Source: Candidatus Eisenbergiella stercorigallinarum (GTDB lineage: Bacteria; Bacillota; Clostridia; Lachnospirales; Lachnospiraceae). From it: DNA of 6,316 bases. How positions within the stretch are numbered: the first letter of the stretch is position 1; the number at the start of each line of letters is the position of its first letter. This document shows positions 1-5,687 of this stretch, piece by piece. The position numbers and the translations under genes were made by a program. The notes under the pieces are model-generated. The model worked only from the letters and a program-made list of their open reading frames with translations, had not been told where the DNA came from and made no database searches. Where the stretch lies: NCBI GenBank assembly GCA_019120525.1, contig DWUW01000366.1:1-6316 (forward strand), given 5' to 3'.

Positions 1-396
1 TACAAAAACAGGATGCTCGACCTAAAGGAGCTGGAAAAGCTTCCGCTTATCCTGCTGGAAAAAAACACCAGCACCCGCAGTTGTATGGACCATTTTCTCG
101 CGGAAAACAGGGTGGAGGTGGCTCCGGAATTTGAGCTTGCCACCAGCGACATGATCGTTCAGTTCGCGCTGCGTTCCCTGGGAGTGGGAAATGTGGTGCG
201 GGATTTCGCAAAACAGGAGCTGGCGGACGGGAGGCTGTTTGAGCTGCGTTTCAACAAGATGATCCCGAAACGCCATTTCTGCGTGGTGACGGCGGACAGA
301 GGCGAACCCACCGCGGCGGCGGAACGGATGCTGGAGCTGATCCGCAGGAAGGATCTGCCGGAAAGGAACGGAAATGATACGTACGATTATTTTTGA
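1..396 (+). CDS. LysR-family transcriptional regulator, C-terminal part (5' end outside window)
   Basis: The reading frame is open from base 1, with no start codon needed, and ends at TGA 394-396, so this is the last 131 residues of a longer protein. The internal ATG at 13 is unlikely to be the real start because the coding sequence continues upstream. The text fits the second half of a LysR effector-binding (periplasmic-binding-protein-like) domain. It has a strand (LPLILLEKNTSTRS), then the ATSDMIVQFALRSLGVGNV segment typical of the region where the family reads 'G.Gi...P', and then a late strand around FELRF and RHFCVVT. The DNA-binding helix-turn-helix would lie off the left edge, so the effector and target are unknown. 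The last 23 nt overlap the HAD gene, suggesting coupled translation. LysR genes more often face away from their targets, so having a downstream gene in the same direction is mildly unusual. Family assignment is fairly sure; function is not. Confidence 0.8.
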   Translation, partial: YKNRMLDLKELEKLPLILLEKNTSTRSCMDHFLAENRVEVAPEFELATSDMIVQFALRSLGVGNVVRDFAKQELADGRLFELRFNKMIPKRHFCVVTADRGEPTAAAERMLELIRRKDLPERNGNDTYDYF

Positions 397-1009
397 TATT
401 GGAAATGTGCTGACAGTGTTCGGCTGGAAAAATTTTCTGAAAAGCTTCGGTTTTGACGCCGAAACGGAAAGAAAGGTGGCGGACGCCACCATGGACAGCC
501 CGTTCTGGAATGAATTCGACAGAGGGCAGCTTACCGATGAAGAGATGCTCGCCGGATTCATCCGCAACGACCCGTCCGTGGAAAAGGAGATCCGGCAGAT
601 TTATGAAAATCTGCACGGCATCCTGACGAAGGCGGATTACGCCATTCCCTGGATCAGAGAGCTGAAAGCGAAGGGATATCAGGTGCTGGTGCTCTCCAAT
701 TTTTCCGACAAGGTGGCGAGGGAGAATCCGGACGTGCTGGATTTTCTGGAATATGTGGACGGAGGGATCCTGTCTTATCGGGACGGTGTGATCAAGCCGG
801 ATCCGGTGATCTACCGCCTGCTTTTGGACCGCTACGGCCTGAAACCGGAGGAATGCGTTTTTCTGGATGACATTCAGAAGAACCTGGACGCGGCGAAGGC
901 GTTTGGGATCCATACCATCCTGTTTCGGAATGTGGAGCAGGCGAAGGAGGGGCTCCGGGCGCTTGGCGTGGGGGAGGAACCCCTGTATACGAAACAGGAA
1001 GAGAAATAA
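374..1009 (+). CDS. HAD-superfamily hydrolase, YihX-like phosphatase
   Basis: This 211-residue protein has all four HAD motifs. Motif I is FDIGNVLT, with nucleophile D8. Motif II is VLVLSNFS, with S108 and N109. Motif III is K141 in GVIKPDP. Motif IV is D165-D166 in VFLDD. The helical segment between motif I and motif II (about residues 16-95) is the usual C1 cap position, and the length suits a small-molecule phosphatase. The second Asp of the classic DxDx[TV] motif is Gly10. The DxGxV form is known from the YihX subgroup (YihX is a glucose-1-phosphate phosphatase), so activity is plausible but the substrate cannot be named. The start at 374 has AAAGG at 362-366, seven bases upstream, and lies inside the end of the LysR gene, so the two are likely one operon. 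Transcription probably stops at the hairpin at 1072-1105. Confidence 0.85.
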   Translation: MIRTIIFDIGNVLTVFGWKNFLKSFGFDAETERKVADATMDSPFWNEFDRGQLTDEEMLAGFIRNDPSVEKEIRQIYENLHGILTKADYAIPWIRELKAKGYQVLVLSNFSDKVARENPDVLDFLEYVDGGILSYRDGVIKPDPVIYRLLLDRYGLKPEECVFLDDIQKNLDAAKAFGIHTILFRNVEQAKEGLRALGVGEEPLYTKQEEK

Positions 1010-1011
1010 AG

Positions 1012-1060
1012 AAAAAAACGGCGGCCTCTTTGATGTTCATGAGAACGTGGAGGGCCGCCG
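1012..1060 (-). terminator. Intrinsic terminator of the minus-strand typA-MFS-small protein unit
   Basis: Read on the minus strand, an 8-bp perfect stem (1053-1060 with 1019-1026, GGCCGCCG/CGGCGGCC) is followed at once by seven T residues (the A run at 1012-1018). The long loop contains a nested helix, GTTC 1035-1038 with GAAC 1043-1046 around a four-base loop, extendable by two pairs. A GC stem plus U tract is the classic rho-independent form. The end falls two to three bases beyond the HAD stop codon. On the plus strand the same hairpin has no T tract, so it should act in one direction only. Confidence 0.8.
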
Positions 1061-1071
1061 CAATCATTTGG

Positions 1072-1105
1072 AAAACCGGAAGCTTCCTGCCGGTTTTATT
1101 TTATT
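1072..1105 (+). terminator. Intrinsic terminator of the plus-strand LysR-HAD unit
   Basis: AAAACCGG (1072-1079) pairs with CCGGTTTT (1090-1097) around a ten-base loop, and the T-rich tail TTTTATTTTATT (1094-1105) follows on the plus strand. On the minus strand the tail is only TTTTCC, so plus-strand use is more likely, although weak bidirectional action is possible. The tail runs into the last codons of the convergent small membrane protein gene. Confidence 0.7.
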
Positions 1106-1331
1106 CTTCTTCCTTCTTTTCCTTTACCTTTTTATACAGCCAGATATAGATCCACAGCAGGATCGGCAGGCCGATGGTGGCCACCAGGCAGGCCTGGAAA
1201 AGCCTGTCCCGGCCCGGAAAATCCAGAAGCGCCACGATCAGTGTGGCGACATACATCCCCACAAGAAGCACGATGCAGATCATCGCTGCGATCTGCTTCG
1301 GGGATATTTTTTTGTCTTTCTTTTCTTTCAT
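1101..1331 (-). CDS. Small two-helix membrane protein of unknown function
   Basis: The protein has 76 residues. A lysine-rich N-terminus (MKEKKDKK) is followed by a hydrophobic helix at about residues 14-36, a short polar turn (DFPGRDR, 38-44), a second helix at about 46-66 (ending ILLWIYIWLY), and a very charged tail (KKVKEKKEEE). It has no signal peptidase site and no catalytic motif. By the positive-inside rule both ends should be cytoplasmic, making a hairpin in the membrane. The start is supported by GGAG at 1338-1341, six bases upstream. It lies 75 nt downstream of the MFS transporter gene on the same strand and is probably co-transcribed with it. Small proteins of this shape are common in Clostridia as uncharacterised families. 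A role alongside the transporter is only a guess from position. Confidence 0.7.
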   Translation of the reverse strand: MKEKKDKKISPKQIAAMICIVLLVGMYVATLIVALLDFPGRDRLFQACLVATIGLPILLWIYIWLYKKVKEKKEEE

Positions 1332-1346
1332 GACAATCTCCGTTCC

Positions 1347-1383
1347 GGAGCGTTAAAAAGCTCCAATGGGCCGCCTGCGGCCC
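1347..1383 (-). other. Paired hairpins in the MFS-small protein intercistronic gap
   Basis: Two inverted repeats sit in the 75-nt gap: GGGCCG (1368-1373) with CGGCCC (1378-1383) around four bases, and GGAGC (1347-1351) with GCTCC (1360-1364) around eight bases. On the minus strand, the strong GC stem is followed by ATTGGAGC before any T run, so it does not look like an efficient terminator. It could be a weak terminator, an RNA-processing site or a stabiliser that sets the relative levels of the two products. The Shine-Dalgarno of the small gene lies just downstream, outside both stems. Confidence 0.35.
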
Positions 1384-1406
1384 TCTGATCCCCAAATGCC
1401 TCCGGA

Positions 1407-2744
1407 TCAATCGTCCGTGTTAAAGGCTTCCAGCCGGCTTTTCTTCGGGAGCGGCCTGCTGTCCCCGTGCCGGACGAACAGCATGGTGAAGAAGGCGATG
1501 ACGACGAAGAGGGCGGCATAGGGGAACAGGATGAAGTAGCCCACATGCTCCAGCAGGAAGCCGGACAGGATCGGGGTGACGATCTGCGCCGCCATGGAAA
1601 AGGTGTAATAGAAGCCCGTGAATTTTCCGATGTCGCTTCCTTTGCTCATTTCCACCACCATAGGGTAGGAATTGACGTTGATGGCAGCCCAGGCCACGCC
1701 CACCAGGGCGAAAAGGCCGTTGATCCACACATGGTATTCCTTGACGGTCGCGCCGATGGCGAACATGGAAGCGAGAAGAATCACGCCGCCCAGGATCGTT
1801 TTCTTCCTGCCGACCCGGGAAGCGATGGAGCCGACCGGAATGTAGGAAAGGATGGCGGCCGCCGTGGCGATCAGCAGGCAGTTGGCGAAGCCGCCGCCCT
1901 GGATGCCCCAGTAGATCTGCGCGTACCGGGAAAAGGCGGTCGTTACCGCGTTATAGCCCATGAACCAGCAGGCCACAGAGATCAGGATGAGGATCAGGCT
2001 TTTTCGCACCGCGGGATCCAGGGAGGTTTTTGCGGGAGCGCCCTGAGGCTGGGAAGATGCTTCCTGCCCCGCTGCGGCCCGGCCTGCGGAAGCTTTGTCC
2101 GCTTTTTCTGTTTCCGAAAGCCCGGCATCGATTTTCTCCCGCTCTTCCCGAAGCGGATTTTCCCGGACCTTCCATAATAAAAGGAGGACGGAAAGGACCA
2201 TCACTGCCGCCACAATGAGGAAGATGGGAAAATAATCCGGCTTTCCCGTTTTGGGAACCAGGGCGGAGATCAGGATCAGGGAGATCACGCCGCCCACTGC
2301 CCCCATCAGGTTGATGATGGCGTTCGCCTTTGAACGGAGCGGCTTTGGCGTCACATCCGGCATCAGTGATACCGCCGGGGAGCGATAGCTGCCCATGGCG
2401 ATGAGGGTTACAAACAGGGCCGTCACGAACAGGGCGAGGGAGCCGATGTTGTCCGAGAAGGGCAGAAACAGCATGGCGACGACTGCGGCCGCGGTCCCGC
2501 ACAGGATGAAGGGCATCCGCCGTCCGATCCGCGTGTGCACCCGGTCGGAAAGGCTGCCGAACAAAGGAAGCATGAACACTGCGAGCACGTTGTCGATGGC
2601 CATGATGCCGCCTGAAATGGTATCGCTGACCTGGAAGGTGTTCTTCAGGATCAGCGGGATCAGGCTGTCATAGAGCTGCCAGAAGGCGCTGATGGATAAA
2701 AAGGCGAGGCCGACCAGAATGGTCCGTCGGGCATTCAGTTTCAT
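1407..2744 (-). CDS. MFS transporter, 12 TM, SLC45/GPH sugar-symporter-like
   Basis: This 445-residue integral membrane protein has the two-bundle major facilitator layout. Six hydrophobic segments lie within residues 8-190, then a hydrophilic Ala/Glu/Lys-rich cytoplasmic loop at about 192-245, then six more segments at about 250-424. Motif A is clear between TM2 and TM3 (GSLSDRVHTRIGRR, with D67, R68, R75, R76). A degenerate copy follows in the second half (GSIASRVGRKK, 305-315). The SDR....GRR form, the YRSPAVSLMPD stretch after TM4 and the AWAAINVNSYPMV stretch in the second half recall SLC45 sucrose/H+ and GPH-type sugar symporters, so a sugar or glycoside is the likeliest cargo. This is resemblance only, and no sugar-enzyme gene is adjacent. 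The start has AAAGGGG at 2754-2760, nine bases upstream. It follows typA by 64 nt with no clear promoter or terminator between, suggesting read-through. Confidence 0.8.
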   Translation of the reverse strand: MKLNARRTILVGLAFLSISAFWQLYDSLIPLILKNTFQVSDTISGGIMAIDNVLAVFMLPLFGSLSDRVHTRIGRRMPFILCGTAAAVVAMLFLPFSDNIGSLALFVTALFVTLIAMGSYRSPAVSLMPDVTPKPLRSKANAIINLMGAVGGVISLILISALVPKTGKPDYFPIFLIVAAVMVLSVLLLLWKVRENPLREEREKIDAGLSETEKADKASAGRAAAGQEASSQPQGAPAKTSLDPAVRKSLILILISVACWFMGYNAVTTAFSRYAQIYWGIQGGGFANCLLIATAAAILSYIPVGSIASRVGRKKTILGGVILLASMFAIGATVKEYHVWINGLFALVGVAWAAINVNSYPMVVEMSKGSDIGKFTGFYYTFSMAAQIVTPILSGFLLEHVGYFILFPYAALFVVIAFFTMLFVRHGDSRPLPKKSRLEAFNTDD

Positions 2745-2808
2745 AGGAAAGATCCCCTTTCATAAGTTTTCCCTTTTATGCGAAGCCATGCCGCAAAGGC
2801 AGGAGCAA

Positions 2809-4641
2809 TCAGCCCCGGTTCATGTTCGCTCTCTTACGCTTCGTAGGATCCAGGATCTTTTTCCGGATCCGCAGGGACTTGGGCGTTACCTCCAGAAGCT
2901 CGTCCGTTTCAATGAAATCAAGCGCCTGTTCCAGGCTCAGGATCCGGGGCGGGGTAAGCCGGAGGGCTTCATCCGCGCTGGAAGAACGGGTATTGGTGAG
3001 CTGCTTTTTCTTGCAGACGTTTACTTCGATATCCTCGCCTCTTCCGCTCTGGCCGATGACCATGCCCGCGTAGACCCGTTCGCCGGGACCAAGAAAGAGG
3101 GTGCCGCGTTCCTGGGCGTTATACAGGCCGTAGGTTACGGATTCACCGGTCTCAAAGGCGATGAGGGAACCCTGCTTGCGGTACTGGATATCTCCCTTAT
3201 AGGGAGCGTAACCGGCAAAGGCGGTATTCATGATGCCGTTTCCCCTGGTATCCGTCAGAAAGTCGCCCCGGTAGCCGATCAGGCCGCGGGAGGGGATATT
3301 GAATTCCAGACGGGTGTATCCGCCGTTGGAAGCGCTCATATTGACGAGCTCGCCCTTTCTCTGGGACAGCTTTTCGATGACTGTGCCGGAATACTCCTCA
3401 GGCACGTCGATATAAGCGGTTTCCATGGGCTCCAGGCGCTTGCCGTTCTCATCCGTCCGGTACAGGACCTCCGCCTTGCTGACGGCAAATTCATAGCCTT
3501 CCCGACGCATATTTTCGATCAGGACGGACAGATGCAGCTCGCCGCGGCCGGATACCTTGAAGGCTTCCGTGGAATCCGTTTCCTCCACCCGCAGGGACAC
3601 ATCTGTGTTCAGCTCCCGGAACAGTCTGTCCCTGAGATGCCGGCTGGTCACGTATTTGCCCTCCTGGCCGGCGAAGGGGGAATCGTTGACGATGAAGTCC
3701 ATGGCGATGGTGGGCTCGGAAATCTTCTGGAACGGGATCGGGACCGGATTTTCCGGGGAGCAGAGGGTATCTCCGATGTGGATGTCCGTAATGCCGGAAA
3801 TGGCCACGATGGAACCGATGGAAGCTTCCTTTACTTCTACCTTGTTCAGGCCGTCGAATTCATACAGGCGGCTGATGCGCACCCGTTTCTGCTTGTCCGG
3901 CTCATGGTGGTTGACGATCACCACATCCTGCCCTTCGCGGATGACGCCGTTGTCCACCTTTCCCACGCCGATGCGGCCCACGTATTCATTATAATCGATG
4001 GTGCTGATGAGCACCTGGGTCCCGGCGTCCGGATCTCCCTCGGGAGCCGGGATATAGTCGATGATGGTATCTAAGAGGGGCTTCATATCCTTATTCTTAA
4101 CGGTCAGCTTCAGCGTGGCGCTGCCATTTTTGGCGGACGCGAACACGAAGGGGCAGTCCAGCTGCTCGTCGTTTGCGTCCAGATCCATGAACAGCTCCAG
4201 CACCTCGTCCACCACCGCATTGGGGCGGGCCTCCGGCCGGTCGATCTTGTTGACGCAGACGATAACGGGAAGCTGAAGCTCCAGGGCCTTTCTCAGCACG
4301 AATTTGGTCTGGGGCATGGGGCCTTCAAAAGCGTCCACCACCAGGATGACGCCGTTCACCATTTTCAGCACCCGCTCCACCTCGCCGCCGAAATCCGCGT
4401 GGCCGGGAGTGTCTACGATATTGATCTTTACATCTTTATAAGTGATCGCCGTGTTTTTGGAAAGGATGGTGATGCCGCGTTCCCGTTCGATGGCATTGGA
4501 GTCCATAACACGCTCCACCACCTCCTGGTTGGCGCGGAACACGCCGCTCTGCTTCAAAAGCTCATCCACCAGCGTGGTCTTTCCGTGGTCAACATGGGCA
4601 ATGATCGCAACGTTTCTCACATCTTCTCGCTTCTGCTTCAT
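2809..4641 (-). CDS. typA: Ribosome-associated translational GTPase TypA/BipA
   Basis: This 610-residue protein has the usual TypA length. The GTPase domain carries G1 AHVDHGKT (15-22), G2 with R54-GIT57, G3 DTPGH (77-81), G4 NKID (131-134) and G5 SAK (169-171). A beta-barrel domain follows (about 205-300), then EF-G-like domain III (about 308-385, with the SGRGELHLSVLIENMRREG signature), a domain-V-like region (about 390-480, with SRGLIGYRGDF) and the TypA-specific C-terminal domain, including TNTRSSSADEA and a basic end (KKILDPTKRKRANMNRG). TypA binds the 70S ribosome near the factor site and supports ribosome assembly and growth under stress and at low temperature. I chose the ATG at 4639-4641 because GAAGGAAGG lies seven bases upstream and the protein then begins just before the first beta strand. 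The in-frame ATG at 4729-4731 would add 30 unusual residues and lies at the predicted transcription start. Confidence 0.97.
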   Translation of the reverse strand: MKQKREDVRNVAIIAHVDHGKTTLVDELLKQSGVFRANQEVVERVMDSNAIERERGITILSKNTAITYKDVKINIVDTPGHADFGGEVERVLKMVNGVILVVDAFEGPMPQTKFVLRKALELQLPVIVCVNKIDRPEARPNAVVDEVLELFMDLDANDEQLDCPFVFASAKNGSATLKLTVKNKDMKPLLDTIIDYIPAPEGDPDAGTQVLISTIDYNEYVGRIGVGKVDNGVIREGQDVVIVNHHEPDKQKRVRISRLYEFDGLNKVEVKEASIGSIVAISGITDIHIGDTLCSPENPVPIPFQKISEPTIAMDFIVNDSPFAGQEGKYVTSRHLRDRLFRELNTDVSLRVEETDSTEAFKVSGRGELHLSVLIENMRREGYEFAVSKAEVLYRTDENGKRLEPMETAYIDVPEEYSGTVIEKLSQRKGELVNMSASNGGYTRLEFNIPSRGLIGYRGDFLTDTRGNGIMNTAFAGYAPYKGDIQYRKQGSLIAFETGESVTYGLYNAQERGTLFLGPGERVYAGMVIGQSGRGEDIEVNVCKKKQLTNTRSSSADEALRLTPPRILSLEQALDFIETDELLEVTPKSLRIRKKILDPTKRKRANMNRG

Positions 4642-4648
4642 ATTTTTT

Positions 4649-4657
4649 CCTTCCTTC
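4649..4657 (-). promoter_or_regulatory. Shine-Dalgarno that fixes the typA start
   Basis: GAAGGAAGG on the minus strand lies seven bases before the ATG at 4639-4641, with an A-rich spacer. No comparable ribosome-binding sequence could precede the upstream in-frame ATG at 4731, because that codon lies only about two bases after the predicted transcript start. Confidence 0.8.
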
Positions 4658-4739
4658 TGAAAAACCGGCGGCCCATGCTTATAAAGCGAGGGGACGCCCT
4701 TGAAAATACTTCTTTTTTTATGGCTGCACAAACGAAATT

Positions 4740-4768
4740 AGTATAGCATCCCGCCGGAAAACTTGCAA
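4740..4768 (-). promoter_or_regulatory. SigA-type promoter for typA
   Basis: On the minus strand, TTGCAA (4763-4768) is separated by exactly 17 bases from TATACT (4740-4745). That is four of six and five of six matches to the -35 and -10 consensus. Transcription should begin near 4733, giving a leader of about 90 nt before the typA ATG. The leader contains an A7 stretch and a small GCTT/AAGC dyad, but no riboswitch that I recognise. The promoter likely also supplies the downstream MFS and small membrane protein genes. Confidence 0.75.
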
Positions 4769-4775
4769 CACCCAT

Positions 4776-4838
4776 GGCGAAAAATGGCGTATTTACGGCG
4801 AAAAAGGCAATTTTAAGGAGGATATGGCAAAAAGAGGC
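4776..4838. repeat. Three imperfect GGCGAAAAA-type repeats with phased A-tracts
   Basis: The elements are GGCGAAAAATGGC at 4776-4788, GGCGAAAAAGGC at 4797-4808, and the weaker GGCAAAAAGAGGC at 4826-4838. The A5 runs begin at 4780, 4801 and 4829, so the first two are 21 bp apart, about two helical turns, while the third is 28 bp further. They lie immediately upstream of the typA -35 box. Possible readings are a curved or UP-like upstream element for the typA promoter, a regulator binding site, or chance in a low-complexity stretch. Confidence 0.4.
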
Positions 4839-4907
4839 AGGGCTCTGTCGGATCTCGGGGAAATACGGCGGCCGATGCCTGTTCTGAAAGCCGGAATACT
4901 GCCATAA
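4824..4907 (+). CDS. Doubtful 27-codon mini-ORF (possible leader peptide)
   Basis: An ATG at 4824-4826 follows a near-perfect Shine-Dalgarno, AAGGAGG (4815-4821), but the spacing is only two bases, too short for good initiation. The frame runs 27 codons to TAA 4905-4907. The product is basic (MAKRGRALSDLGEIRRPMP then VLKAGILP), with no membrane helix and no run of one amino acid of the kind attenuators use. It ends 71 nt before the SSB-like gene, in the same direction. It could be a leader peptide, a remnant, or a purine run that is not translated. I favour the last. Confidence 0.15.
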   Translation: MAKRGRALSDLGEIRRPMPVLKAGILP

Positions 4908-4942
4908 ACTGGTAATACATACAGGAAAAAATTCTTAAGCAA

Positions 4943-4960
4943 GGCCCGGCCTTCCGGGCC
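4943..4960 (+). promoter_or_regulatory. Perfect GC hairpin just before the SSB-like gene's ribosome-binding site
   Basis: GGCCCGG (4943-4949) pairs with CCGGGCC (4954-4960) around the tetraloop CCTT. The Shine-Dalgarno region (GAGAAGGGAG, 4962-4971) starts one to two bases after the stem, and the ATG follows at 4979. There is no T tract on the plus strand, so it is not a plus-strand terminator. On the minus strand a T6 run begins only about 11 bases beyond the stem, which is poor. A 5'-UTR stabiliser or a binding site for translational control is the more natural reading. No convincing -35/-10 pair was found upstream for this gene. Confidence 0.45.
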
Positions 4961-4978
4961 CGAGAAGGGAGAACTGAA

Positions 4979-5608
4979 ATGACAGATAAGGTAATTGAAA
5001 ACAACCAGGTGGTCATCATGGGAAAGGTGATCGGAGATTTCACGTTCAGCCACGAGATCTTCGGAGAAGGCTTCTATATGCTGGATGTGGAGGTAGCAAG
5101 GCTCAGCGAGTCCTGCGACATCATCCCGCTGATGATCTCCGAAAGGCTCATCGACGTGGAGGAGGATTACAAGGGCGCCTATGTGTGCGTATCCGGACAG
5201 TTCCGTTCCTACAACCGTCATGAGGAAAAGAAAAACCGGCTCATCCTTTCCGTTTTCGTGCGGGAGATCGAATTCATCGACGAGCTGGAGGAAAGCTCCA
5301 AGACCAACCAGATCTATCTGGACGGCTACATCTGCAAGGAGCCGGTCTACCGCAAAACGCCTCTGGGAAGAGAGATTGCCGACGTCCTGCTCGCCGTGAA
5401 CCGTCCTTACGGAAAATCCGACTACATCCCCTGTATCTGCTGGGGAAGGAACGCCCGTTTCGCCGGCGGTTTCAGCGTGGGGGACCGCTGTGAGATCTGG
5501 GGGAGGATCCAGAGCCGTGAATATATGAAAAAAATATCGGAAGAGCAGCTGGAAAAGCGGATCGCCTATGAGGTATCCGTCAGCAAGCTGGAGCTGATCG
5601 GGGAATAA
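4979..5608 (+). CDS. Tandem OB-fold single-stranded DNA-binding (SSB-like) protein
   Basis: The 209-residue protein is an internal duplication of an SSB-type OB fold. OB1 is about residues 7-102 and OB2 about 109-209. The copies align at NQVVIMGKV/NQIYLDGYI, at DIIPLMISER/DYIPCICWGR, at GAYVCVSGQFRSYNR/GDRCEIWGRIQSREY, and at LSVFVREIEFIDE/YEVSVSKLELIGE. OB2 is the closer match to bacterial SSB, with TPLGREIADVLLAVNRPYG and the IPCICWGR and IWGRIQSREY strands. OB1 has drifted and lacks the conserved Trp. It ends at ...KLELIGE, with no disordered linker and no acidic DDDIPF-like tip, the part that recruits repair and replication partners in ordinary SSBs. It is therefore unlikely to be the main replicative SSB. 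The start has GGGAG at 4967-4971, seven bases upstream. Single-stranded DNA or RNA binding is inferred from fold. The next gene, 79 nt downstream, has its own promoter. Confidence 0.75.
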   Translation: MTDKVIENNQVVIMGKVIGDFTFSHEIFGEGFYMLDVEVARLSESCDIIPLMISERLIDVEEDYKGAYVCVSGQFRSYNRHEEKKNRLILSVFVREIEFIDELEESSKTNQIYLDGYICKEPVYRKTPLGREIADVLLAVNRPYGKSDYIPCICWGRNARFAGGFSVGDRCEIWGRIQSREYMKKISEEQLEKRIAYEVSVSKLELIGE

Positions 5609-5618
5609 ACAACGTTCC

Positions 5619-5647
5619 TTGCGTTACACAGACACATATGGTATGAT
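5619..5647 (+). promoter_or_regulatory. Extended -10 SigA promoter for the CobO-like gene
   Basis: TTGCGT (5619-5624) and TATGAT (5642-5647) are 17 bases apart, and TGG directly before the -10 hexamer (5639-5641) gives the extended -10 form. The start would be near 5654, leaving a leader of roughly 35-50 nt. Its presence means this gene need not depend on transcription from the SSB-like gene. Confidence 0.65.
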
Positions 5648-5687
5648 GAAGTGCAGGAAAAACCTGGGAAAAACATGAGCAGGGTAC

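Noticed and set aside
22..913. Two long minus-strand open frames opposite the LysR and HAD genes
   Set aside because: Both are antisense to genes with clear motifs, and the predicted proteins are low in recognisable structure.
1467..2177. A 236-codon plus-strand open frame opposite the MFS gene
   Set aside because: The translation is rich in His, Asp and Gly, with no domain pattern, and it lies fully inside the MFS gene on the other strand.
2745..2808. Possible terminator between typA and the MFS gene
   Set aside because: Only a short bulged helix can be drawn and no U tract follows it, so read-through is the simpler reading.
2692..4074. A 460-codon open frame on the plus strand opposite typA
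   Set aside because: It runs antisense to an unmistakable typA. Its protein has no recognisable family features, and it is what GC-biased third positions produce on the opposite strand.
4665..4757. Inverted CCGGCGG/CCGCCGG copies in the typA leader and promoter spacer
   Set aside because: Seven GC-only bases about 80 bp apart are easily chance, and one copy lies upstream of the transcription start, so they cannot pair in the mRNA.
4903..4918. Possible -10 boxes (CATAAA, TAATAC) for the SSB-like gene
   Set aside because: No -35-like hexamer lies at suitable spacing and the -10 matches are weak, so no promoter is called.
4793..5221. A 142-codon minus-strand open frame across the SSB-like gene start
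   Set aside because: It overlaps the well-supported SSB-like gene and the hairpin. It has no good start signal and no family resemblance.
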